From: Acidimicrobiia bacterium
GTDB lineage: Bacteria; Actinomycetota; Acidimicrobiia; IMCC26256; JAENVU01
Length of the DNA stretch: 13,228 bases
Assembly (NCBI GenBank): GCA_025357995.1
Contig: JANYLF010000249.1
Span: 1 to 13,228 of the forward strand
Direction of reading: 5' to 3'
The stretch's first letter is position 1, and each line of letters begins with the position of its first letter. The notes below the pieces were generated by a model, which did not search any database, was not told where the DNA came from, and saw nothing but the letters and a program-made list of their open reading frames with translations. Below are positions 1-5,760 of this stretch, in pieces. The position numbers were made by a program, and so were the translations under genes.

Positions 1-998
1 CGGCCGCGTTCGCCAAGCACCACCGGTGCCACGTAGGTGACGAGTCGGTCGGCGAGTCCCTCGGCGATGAACGCGCCATGCAGCTTGCCGCCGCCTTCGA
101 CCAAGGCTTGGAACACGTGGTAGTCGTGCGCGAGCAATTGCAGTGTGGCGCCGAGATCGACGCCCCGACCGTCTGGACCGCGTCCGACGGTCGCAGTCAT
201 GACGCCCGCATCCTTCCATGCCGCGACGACCTCGGTCCGAGCCTCATCGGTGGTGACGACGAGCGTGGGCGCCAGTGTCGGGTCGGCGAGCGGGCCGTCG
301 ACGGGGACGCGGCCCTTCGCGTCGAGCAACACCCGGAGCGGCTGACCCCAGGCACCGAGTTCGACTTCGCGCGCCGTCAGGCTCGGTTGGTCCATACGGG
401 CCGTGGCGGGACCAACGATGATCGCGTGCGAATCGGCGCGGAGTTGGTGGACATCGGCGCGCGACGCCTCCCCCGTGATCCACTGCGACGTGCCGTCGGC
501 CGCCGACGTACGCCCGTCGAGACTCATCGCGGTCTTGAGCACTGCGAACGCTCGACCGGTGCGACGGTGATGCAAGTACGGAGTGAGGTACCGCTCGACC
601 GGCGCGGCGCCCGCACCGATCTCCACCTCGATACCCGCGGCGCGAAGACGCTGGATGCCGCGACCCGCGACCTTGACGTCGGGATCCGTCACGGCGATCA
701 CCACCTTCGCTATCTCCGCGTCGATGAGCGCGCTCGTGCACGGCGGCGTATTGCCATCGTGATCGCACGGCTCGAGCGTGGTGTACGCGGTTGCGCCGTG
801 CGCGCGCGGGCCCGCGTCGCGCAGCGCCGAGACTTCGGCATGGGGACCCACGGGATACCGACCGGTGGCACCGCGGCCGACGATCTCGGCGTCGTGCGCG
901 ATCACGCAGCCCACGTTTGGCCACGGCGGCGCGGCGAGGCGCGCGTCGTCGGCATATTGGAGGGCCGTCGCCATGAACTCGTCGTCGGTTGTCGGCAT
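1..998 (-). CDS. ribD: Bifunctional riboflavin biosynthesis deaminase/reductase RibD, 3' end cut by the window
   Basis: RibD deaminates diaminohydroxy-phosphoribosylaminopyrimidine and then reduces the ribose side chain, the second and third steps of riboflavin synthesis from GTP, in the cytoplasm. I translated 332 codons from ATG at 998; the frame stays open to position 1, so the C-terminal end (probably a few dozen residues) lies outside. The N-terminal deaminase domain shows the zinc set HAE (H53, E55) and PC...PPC (C78, C87). The reductase domain shows SLDGR, SQWITG, the QPSLTAR region and VEGGGKLHGAF near the cut end. AGGTG lies a few bases before the ATG and supports this start. An FMN riboswitch lies just upstream, which fits riboflavin feedback. 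Oddities: the usual PNPxVGC reads PWPNVGC, and the usual HHGRTPPC reads HDGNTPPC. Identity is secure; normal activity is inferred. Confidence 0.95.
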   Translation of the reverse strand, partial: MPTTDDEFMATALQYADDARLAAPPWPNVGCVIAHDAEIVGRGATGRYPVGPHAEVSALRDAGPRAHGATAYTTLEPCDHDGNTPPCTSALIDAEIAKVVIAVTDPDVKVAGRGIQRLRAAGIEVEIGAGAAPVERYLTPYLHHRRTGRAFAVLKTAMSLDGRTSAADGTSQWITGEASRADVHQLRADSHAIIVGPATARMDQPSLTAREVELGAWGQPLRVLLDAKGRVPVDGPLADPTLAPTLVVTTDEARTEVVAAWKDAGVMTATVGRGPDGRGVDLGATLQLLAHDYHVFQALVEGGGKLHGAFIAEGLADRLVTYVAPVVLGERG

Positions 999-1067
999 AC
1001 GCACCTGTGCACGTCACGCGCCCACGGGGTATGCCGACGGCACGAGCGCGATGCACGGCCATCCGAC
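991..1067 (-). promoter_or_regulatory. ribD leader: Riboswitch expression platform: hairpin that can hide the ribD start codon
   Basis: Between the FMN aptamer and ribD, the leader segment GTCGGCATAC (1029-1038) is a perfect 10-base complement of GTATGCCGAC (991-1000), which contains the ribD ATG (996-998). The 28-base loop holds the ribosome-binding AGGTG (1002-1006). Formation of this hairpin would bury the start codon. I see no GC hairpin followed by a U tract, so control of translation fits better than transcription termination. The same leader bases (1033-1040) are also complementary to aptamer bases 1091-1098. The pairings are seen in the sequence; the switching role is inferred. Confidence 0.6.
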
Positions 1068-1207
1068 GCCCTCTCCCATCCGGACTTTCACCGTCGGCTG
1101 AGGAATCTCACCTCATCGGCGTGTGACTGGCGGCCACACGTTCGCGGGCTCCCGCACTCGCTCGTACGGTTACCGCCGGTCGGGACTCTCACCCATACCC
1201 CGAGGGC
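1068..1207 (-). promoter_or_regulatory. FMN riboswitch aptamer (RFN element)
   Basis: The minus strand carries the RFN consensus in order: GGGTGAGAGTCCCGACCGG, then GCGGTAA, a variable arm, GAGGTGAGATTCCTC, then AGCCGACGGTGAAAGTCC and GGATGGGAGAGGGC. The closing helix P1 is perfect: GCCCTC (1202-1207) against GAGGGC (1068-1073). This family binds flavin mononucleotide and lowers expression of riboflavin synthesis or transport genes. The first gene downstream is ribD, the expected target. It is a complete aptamer with all conserved blocks. Confidence 0.97.
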
Positions 1208-1345
1208 AGTTTTGGTTGAAACTGTTGCCGGCAAAATAGCACGCCGGTGCGGAAATTGAAACCTGTTCTATTTTCCCGTGCCGCCCGTCACACGCCAGCT
1301 CTGCCCCGTTCCTTGTCGCTGACGGCTTGTCCTGACGACCCGGAC
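1208..1345. other. Intergenic region between the NUDIX gene and the FMN riboswitch
   Basis: These 138 bases contain no supported gene. Besides the candidate promoter there are two inverted repeats. CCGTCA/TGACGG has arms at 1320-1325 and 1285-1290, with a long loop and no U tract after it. CAGTTT/AAACTG has arms at 1219-1224 and 1207-1212, with a 6-base loop, and touches the first base of riboswitch helix P1. Neither is a convincing terminator, so read-through from the upstream operon into ribD cannot be excluded. Confidence 0.6.
1233..1260 (-). promoter_or_regulatory. Candidate sigma-70-type promoter for the ribD leader
   Basis: On the minus strand TTCAAT (1255-1260) and TATTTT (1233-1238) are separated by 16 bases. 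They match the -35 and -10 consensus at 3 and 4 of 6 positions. A transcript from here would begin roughly 20 bases before riboswitch helix P1, which is a sensible distance, and this is the most AT-rich stretch of the intergenic region. The match is weak, and TATTTT follows a short GCAC/GTGC stem, so a poor terminator is an alternative reading. Confidence 0.3.
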
Positions 1346-1807
1346 TCAGCTCGCGACGTCTTTCCACGGGCCGTCGGGGTCGAGCGCGGCGACCACTGCG
1401 ACAAGGTTCGGGGGTTCGAGGCGACCGACGAGATCGGCGAGCTCGGCGGGTCCACACCACGCGTGACCTTGGAGGTTCTGCTGCTCGTCTTCGAGAAGAC
1501 CGTCGCGTCCGACGCGCGGTCGGTGGGTATCGAAGCGTGCCACGAAGAACGGTTCCTCGCCCACATGTCGCTTTCCCTTCCACCACGCGTCCCGGGGGAC
1601 GTCGATGCACATGTCCGTCACGGCAACGGGATCGAGGCCAGTTTCCTCCACGAGTTCGCGACGGGCCGCGTCGAGTGTCGACTCCCCCGCTTCGATTCCC
1701 CCGCCCGGCGGTTCCCACAGCAACTCACCGTTCGACGGATCCCGCCATTGCAACAACAGCACTCTGCATGCCGAGTCCAGACACACGATCCGCACCGACG
1801 GCCTCAT
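1346..1807 (-). CDS. NUDIX hydrolase
   Basis: This 153-residue protein has a complete NUDIX box at residues 36-58: G36, E42, then REL (50-52), VEE (53-55) and TGL. This is the GX5EX7REUXEEXGU signature that binds the metal and the diphosphate in enzymes that cleave nucleoside diphosphates linked to another moiety. The fold is a single domain with no extra recognisable module, so the substrate is unknown; mutated nucleotides, nucleotide sugars or a pyrophosphate intermediate are all possible. The ATG at 1807 lies two bases after the stop of the MogA-like gene, implying coupled translation. An in-frame extension to 1924 would overlap that gene and looks non-protein-like, so I rejected it. Its position just before the riboflavin region is suggestive because riboflavin synthesis includes dephosphorylation steps, but no direct evidence ties it to that pathway. 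Confidence 0.9.
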   Translation of the reverse strand: MRPSVRIVCLDSACRVLLLQWRDPSNGELLWEPPGGGIEAGESTLDAARRELVEETGLDPVAVTDMCIDVPRDAWWKGKRHVGEEPFFVARFDTHRPRVGRDGLLEDEQQNLQGHAWCGPAELADLVGRLEPPNLVAVVAALDPDGPWKDVAS

Positions 1808-1809
1808 GC

Positions 1810-2289
1810 TCAGTGGGGATGGCCGCCGGAGAGGAGGTCCAAGGCGTGGGGCACGACGGGAAGAATCACTTCGAGGGCTTCGATGGCGCCACTGCTGCTC
1901 CCGGGCGTGTTGACGATCAGGCACTCGCCGATCGTGCCCGCCACGGCGCGAGACAACATGCCAAAGCCGCGGCCGTCGGCGTCGCTGACGCGACGGATCG
2001 CCTCGACGAGCCCCGGTGCCTCGGTCTCGATGACCTTGCGTGTCCCCTCCGGCGTGCAGTCACGCGGACCGAAGCCAGTGCCTCCGGTCGTGATCAGAAA
2101 ACCGGAGAATCCGCGACTCAGGTTGCGCAGCGCGTCTGCGACCTTCTCGACTCCGTCGGCCGTCACCGAGCGTTCGACGACCGTCGCTCCGGCGGCTTCG
2201 AGGCGCGCGACGAGCGCGTCGCCGGACTTGTCTTCGCGCACGCCCTCGACGACACCGTCCGAGACCGTCAGTACCTTCGCGTTGAACAC
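1810..2289 (-). CDS. MogA/MoaB-family molybdopterin-binding protein (probable molybdopterin adenylyltransferase)
   Basis: This 159-residue protein is a single MoCF-biosynthesis domain. It shows an early SDG (10-12), the TTGGTGFGPRD loop followed by CTPE (67-81), LSRAVAGT near 112-119 and the NTPGSSSGA loop (127-135). Family members bind molybdopterin and activate it with ATP by adenylylation before molybdenum insertion. The length is close to that of stand-alone MogA/MoaB proteins and there is no MoeA fusion. The start is GTG at 2289, directly preceded by a strong purine-rich GAGGGGGAG. No other molybdenum cofactor gene is in the window, so this copy stands outside a moa/moe cluster. Family membership is clear; MogA versus MoaB role is not resolved from sequence alone. 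Confidence 0.9.
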   Translation of the reverse strand: MFNAKVLTVSDGVVEGVREDKSGDALVARLEAAGATVVERSVTADGVEKVADALRNLSRGFSGFLITTGGTGFGPRDCTPEGTRKVIETEAPGLVEAIRRVSDADGRGFGMLSRAVAGTIGECLIVNTPGSSSGAIEALEVILPVVPHALDLLSGGHPH

Positions 2290-2290
2290 G

Positions 2291-2380
2291 TCACTCCCCC
2301 TCTTGGCCCTGCGGGCCGGGCCGGTCAGGCCCCGCTCGCCGACCGCGGGCCAGGTACTCCGGGGTGTGCGCCTCGCTCAC
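2291..2380 (-). CDS. Possible 29-residue small protein between rpe and the MogA-like gene
   Basis: A GTG-started frame of 29 codons fills the only sizeable spacer inside the operon. It begins one base after the rpe stop and ends with TGA one base before the GTG of the MogA-like gene, so both junctions read TGACGTG. GGGG lies about six bases before its start. The peptide begins MSEAHTPEYLARGRRAG and is then rich in Pro, Gly and charged residues. There is no membrane segment or known motif, and I do not recognise it. Third codon positions are mostly G or C, as in its neighbours, but that is weak evidence in such GC-rich DNA. It may instead be only a leader that couples translation, carrying the ribosome-binding site of the next gene. 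Confidence 0.35.
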   Translation of the reverse strand: MSEAHTPEYLARGRRAGPDRPGPQGQEGE

Positions 2381-2381
2381 G

Positions 2382-3032
2382 TCAACCCCACGCCGCGGCG
2401 CGAATCGCGCGGCACGCGGCGCCACGGTCGGGCGCACCGAACACTGCACTGCCCGCAACGAGGATGTCGGCACCGGCGGCCGCTGCGAGTGGTGCCGTCT
2501 CGAGGTTGATGCCGCCGTCGATCTCCAACTCGACCGGCAGCTGACGTTCGTCGACGATCGCCCGCGCGGCCCGCACCTTGTCGAGCACCTCGGGCAGGAA
2601 CGCTTGGCCACCGAAACCGGGGTGCACGCTCATGAAGAGGAGCATGTCGATCTCGTCAAGGTGCGGCAAGACCGCATCGAGTGGCGTATCCGGGTTGAGG
2701 ACGAGCCCCACGCGCATGTTGTGCGCGCGCATGCGGTCGAACAAGGGACGCGGATCGCCGAGTTCGATATGCACGGTGCAACTGTTGGCGCCGGCCGTGG
2801 CGAATTGGTCGAGGAGGTCGCCGGGGTTGTCGATCATGAGATGGCAGTCGAGATACATGTCGGTGCGGGGGCGCAGACACTTCACGACCGGCGCGCCAAT
2901 CGAGAGGTTGGGCACGAAGTGGCCGTCCATCACGTCGACATGCAGGAGATCCGCATCGGCGGTGACCGTCTCCACCTCCGCGGCGAGCTGCGAGAAGTCG
3001 CACGCAAGGATCGAAGGCGCAATCTTTCCCAT
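2382..3032 (-). CDS. rpe: Ribulose-phosphate 3-epimerase
   Basis: Rpe interconverts D-ribulose 5-phosphate and D-xylulose 5-phosphate in the pentose phosphate pathway. The 216-residue protein is a complete TIM barrel of normal length. It shows APSILACDF at the start, LHVDVMDGHFVPN with metal ligands H31 and D33, H64 in LDCHLMI, the phosphate-binding MSVHPGFGGQ (134-143) and EIDGGI with catalytic D172. I chose ATG at 3032 because a purine-rich ATAGGG, which includes the rsmB stop codon, sits about nine bases upstream. The in-frame GTG at 3041 would be too close to it. The gene directly follows rsmB, as in other actinobacteria. Confidence 0.97.
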   Translation of the reverse strand: MGKIAPSILACDFSQLAAEVETVTADADLLHVDVMDGHFVPNLSIGAPVVKCLRPRTDMYLDCHLMIDNPGDLLDQFATAGANSCTVHIELGDPRPLFDRMRAHNMRVGLVLNPDTPLDAVLPHLDEIDMLLFMSVHPGFGGQAFLPEVLDKVRAARAIVDERQLPVELEIDGGINLETAPLAAAAGADILVAGSAVFGAPDRGAACRAIRAAAWG

Positions 3033-3042
3033 CGAGCGCACC

Positions 3043-4359
3043 CTATCCGGGGGCCTGCAGAATCAGGAGGTACATGCCGTCCGTATCGGCCGCGCCCGGC
3101 AGCAACCGGGCACCGCGACCAACTCGGACCCACGGCGCGCCGGGCGGATCGACGGCCGCGAACTCGGCCAGCGCGGAGCGTGCCCACTCGTCGATCGCGA
3201 TGGTCTCCGCGACCGTGAGTGTGCACACCGAATAGACCAACCGTCCGCCGGGACGAACCAGCCGGGCCGCCGATTCCATGAGGGTCAGTTGGAGTTTGGC
3301 GAGCTCGTCGATGTTCTCGGGTTGCAGTCGCCAACGCGCTTCGGGCCGACGGCGCAGCACACCAAGCCCACTGCACGGCGCGTCGACCAGGACGCGATCG
3401 AAGCTCGCGTTGCGGAATGGGAGCTCAGCGCCATCGGCCACGATCGGGACCGCGGCGCGGAGGCCGAGCCGACGCGCCGTGTCCCCGATCATCTGCGTAC
3501 GACCCGCGTGACGGTCGACGCCGACGACCAGTCCCTCGTCGCCCATCGCCTCCGCGATCGCCGTCGTCTTCCCGCCCGGCGCGGCGCCGATCTCGAGGAT
3601 CCACTCCCCCGGCTGCGCGCCCAGCAACGTGGCGACGGCCTGGCTCGCTTGATCTTCCGGGGTGACGCGGCCTTCCGTGATCGCGCGGAGCGCGCCGAGG
3701 TCGCCCGCGCCGGTGACGAGCAGGGAATCGAGCACCAACTCGCCGCGGGTGACCGAGACCTCGGCGTCGAGAAGTTCCCGTTCGACGCCAGCCGGAGTCG
3801 CGCGCAACGGGTTGGTCCGAAGCGTCACCACTCCAGGTTCGTTCACCGCGCCGAGCACGGCCTCCGCATCCGCCATTCCGAGATCGTTCACCAAGAGTGC
3901 GACGAGCCAATCCGGCATCGACGAGCGAATCGCCATCGACTCCACCGTGTCGTCGTCCGGCAACGGCCATGGTGGTCCGCTCGCCGCGAGCTTCCGCAGC
4001 ACCGCGTTGACATAACCCTTCGCGCGCGGCGAAACCGCGTTCATTGCGGTCACGGTTTCTCCCACCGCGGCGTGGGCCGCGATGCCGCTCCAGAGTTGGT
4101 ATGTCCCGAGGCGCAGGGCGCCACGTACCGGCGGGTCGAGTTTCGTGATGCGCCGGTCCACGAACGGTGTGAGAAAATGGTCGAGCGTGCGCTGCCATCG
4201 CGTCGTGCCGTACACCCACTCGGTGACCTGCGCGCGGTCCCGGGAGTCGAGCTTGGATTCGCGCAACAGCGCGGGCAACGCGACGTTGGCGAACGCGCCG
4301 TCTTCGATCCGCAACAACGCACGGATCGCGACGGCCCGGCTCGTCTCGACTGGCCTCAC
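3043..4359 (-). CDS. rsmB: 16S rRNA (cytosine-967 C5)-methyltransferase RsmB/Sun
   Basis: RsmB methylates C967 (E. coli numbering) of 16S rRNA using SAM. With the GTG start at 4359 the protein has 438 residues, close to the usual length. An N-terminal NusB-like helical RNA-binding domain covers about residues 1-140, and a Rossmann-type methyltransferase follows. The SAM motif GAAPGGKT is at 258-265, the motif IV cysteine in VDAPCSG is C329, and the catalytic cysteine in YSVCTL is C379; these match the E. coli cysteines C325 and C375. A GAAGGG sits about six bases before this GTG. An open frame upstream to 4557 only overlaps fmt and is low-complexity Arg/Ser, so I rejected it. Ten bases separate it from the fmt stop. 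Confidence 0.96.
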   Translation of the reverse strand: MRPVETSRAVAIRALLRIEDGAFANVALPALLRESKLDSRDRAQVTEWVYGTTRWQRTLDHFLTPFVDRRITKLDPPVRGALRLGTYQLWSGIAAHAAVGETVTAMNAVSPRAKGYVNAVLRKLAASGPPWPLPDDDTVESMAIRSSMPDWLVALLVNDLGMADAEAVLGAVNEPGVVTLRTNPLRATPAGVERELLDAEVSVTRGELVLDSLLVTGAGDLGALRAITEGRVTPEDQASQAVATLLGAQPGEWILEIGAAPGGKTTAIAEAMGDEGLVVGVDRHAGRTQMIGDTARRLGLRAAVPIVADGAELPFRNASFDRVLVDAPCSGLGVLRRRPEARWRLQPENIDELAKLQLTLMESAARLVRPGGRLVYSVCTLTVAETIAIDEWARSALAEFAAVDPPGAPWVRVGRGARLLPGAADTDGMYLLILQAPG

Positions 4360-4369
4360 GACTGGCCCT

Positions 4370-5206
4370 TCACGCGACGGGGTCCGAGCCGCGATGCCCC
4401 GCTTGCCACGCCACGTACGGCATCGCGCGTTTGCCCGGCGGCTGGACTTCGTCGGGGACGAGCCGGCCATCCTCCTCATGAGCACGCCAGACCTTGAGGC
4501 GCGCGTCGCCGACCGCGAGCCACGCGCCGGGACGCGGATTGCCCGCCCGCACCACACGCACCAACTCGGTGGCCGGCCGAGTCAGGTCGAGCTCGAATTC
4601 GCTCACGGAGAGTTTCTCCGCATAGATCGGCTCGCCCACCTGCGGTTCGGGGGTGGCGGCCAGGACGTTCGGAAGTGTGGTCACGAGCAGCCGAGTGCCG
4701 ATCTCGACAAGTCGCGCGTGCAGCTCGCCCGCGGTCTCGTCGTCACCGATCGTCACCGTCTCACGCGCGTACACCGGCCCGGTGTCGAGGCTCAGCTCCA
4801 CGCCCATCACGCAGACACCGGTCTCGGCATCACCGGCGAGGATCGCCCGTTCCACGGGTGCGGCGCCGCGCCAACGCGGCAACAACGAGAAATGCACGTT
4901 CACCAGTCCGCCAGGAATCGCGTCGAGCAGGGCCGCGGGCAACAGTTGGCCGAACGCGACGACGACGCCGAGATCGACGTCGAGCGCGCGCACATCGTCG
5001 ACGATCTCGCTCGCCTTCACGGGCGTGGCAATTGGGATCCCATGGGCCAGCGCCGCGGCCTTCACCGGGCTCGCGACGAGATCGTTGCCTCGCCCGCGCC
5101 GACGGTCGGGTTGGGTGACCACCAACACGATCTCGTGTCCCGCGTCCACGAGGGCTTCGAGCGATCGCACCGCGGCCACGGGCGTACCGAAATAGACGAG
5201 CTTCAC
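4370..5206 (-). CDS. fmt: Methionyl-tRNA formyltransferase with a shortened C-terminal domain
   Basis: Fmt formylates the initiator Met-tRNA using 10-formyltetrahydrofolate. The N-terminal catalytic domain is complete: KLVYFGTP at the start, the tRNA-contacting loop QPDRRRGRG, N103 and H105 before SLLPRWRG (107-114), and D141 in LDTGP. The GTG start at 5206 gives the standard N-terminus four bases after the def stop; the in-frame extension to 5254 overlaps def and adds nothing recognisable. The protein has only 278 residues, against about 310 in most bacteria. The missing part is in the C-terminal beta-barrel: KVWRA and QPPGKRAM are separated by 12 residues instead of about 36 in E. coli, with the PGTV and ATGDG strands absent. 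The catalytic set is intact, so an active enzyme is likely. Confidence 0.95.
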   Translation of the reverse strand: MKLVYFGTPVAAVRSLEALVDAGHEIVLVVTQPDRRRGRGNDLVASPVKAAALAHGIPIATPVKASEIVDDVRALDVDLGVVVAFGQLLPAALLDAIPGGLVNVHFSLLPRWRGAAPVERAILAGDAETGVCVMGVELSLDTGPVYARETVTIGDDETAGELHARLVEIGTRLLVTTLPNVLAATPEPQVGEPIYAEKLSVSEFELDLTRPATELVRVVRAGNPRPGAWLAVGDARLKVWRAHEEDGRLVPDEVQPPGKRAMPYVAWQAGHRGSDPVA

Positions 5207-5210
5207 ATGA

Positions 5211-5738
5211 TCAGAGCTGCCGGACGTCGTCGAGACGCTCGCGAGACGCGGCATTCAGGTCGACGTCCCGGAGCTCGCGCAGCGCGCGCTTGCGTTCGTC
5301 GGGATCGAGCCGGTCGAGCATCAACACGCCGTCGAGGTGATCGAGCTCGTGCAGGAACACGCGTCCCAGGAGCTCGTCGCCTTGGATCACCACCTCACGC
5401 CCGTCGATATCGACACCCGTGATCGTCACGAGCTTCGGGCGGACGATCTCGTAATGGAATCCGGGGATGGAGAGGCACCCCTCTTCGTAGGCCCACTCCC
5501 CCTCGGTCTCGACGATCTCCGGGTTGATCAACACCTCGGCGCCGTCACCGACGTCGTAGGTGAACATCCGCTTCTGCACCCCGACCTGCGGCGCCGCGAG
5601 ACCCACGCCGGAGGCGTCGTACATCGTCTCGACCATCGTGTTGACCACGCGCACGAGCGCGCCGTCGACGTCGGTCACGTCCTTGGCCCGCTGCTTCAAC
5701 ACCGGATCCCCAAAGACCCTGATTTGGTACGACGACAT
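5211..5738 (-). CDS. def: Peptide deformylase
   Basis: Def removes the formyl group from the N-terminal methionine of nascent proteins at the ribosome, the counterpart of Fmt next door. The 175-residue protein has all three signature motifs: GVGLAAPQ (44-51), EGCLS with the metal cysteine C88, and HELDH with H130, E131 and H134. Length and motif spacing are normal for a bacterial enzyme. The ATG at 5738 lies 22 bases after the sulfatase stop. I see no good ribosome-binding sequence in that gap, so translation may rely on coupling. It ends four bases before the fmt GTG, and the def-fmt pairing is widespread in bacteria. Confidence 0.97.
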   Translation of the reverse strand: MSSYQIRVFGDPVLKQRAKDVTDVDGALVRVVNTMVETMYDASGVGLAAPQVGVQKRMFTYDVGDGAEVLINPEIVETEGEWAYEEGCLSIPGFHYEIVRPKLVTITGVDIDGREVVIQGDELLGRVFLHELDHLDGVLMLDRLDPDERKRALRELRDVDLNAASRERLDDVRQL

Positions 5739-5760
5739 CAGCGCAGGTTACCGGGCGGGG

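Noticed and set aside
244..1062. Minus-strand open frame of 272 codons in the ribD region
   Set aside because: It is in a different frame from RibD, is Arg-rich and has no motifs. The RibD frame carries all deaminase and reductase signatures.
1233..1250. Intrinsic terminator for the upstream operon (GCAC/GTGC stem followed by TATTTT)
   Set aside because: The stem has only four base pairs and the T tract is short and interrupted. The same bases serve better as a -10 element, though also weakly.
1808..1924. N-terminal extension of the NUDIX protein
   Set aside because: It overlaps the MogA-like gene and is Arg/Ser-rich; ATG at 1807 begins a normal NUDIX strand.
2578..4497. Very long open frame on the plus strand (639 codons), with similar ones at 4082-5422, 6463-7821, 9327-11051 and 11058-12506
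   Set aside because: Each lies opposite a gene with clear catalytic motifs. Their translations are rich in Arg, His and Ala with no family signature. Such antisense frames are expected in GC-rich coding DNA.
4360..4557. N-terminal extension of RsmB
   Set aside because: It overlaps fmt and gives a low-complexity Arg/Ser stretch. GTG at 4359 has a ribosome-binding site and gives the normal family length.
5207..5254. N-terminal extension of Fmt
   Set aside because: It overlaps the def coding sequence; the family N-terminus KLVYFGTP begins right after GTG at 5206.
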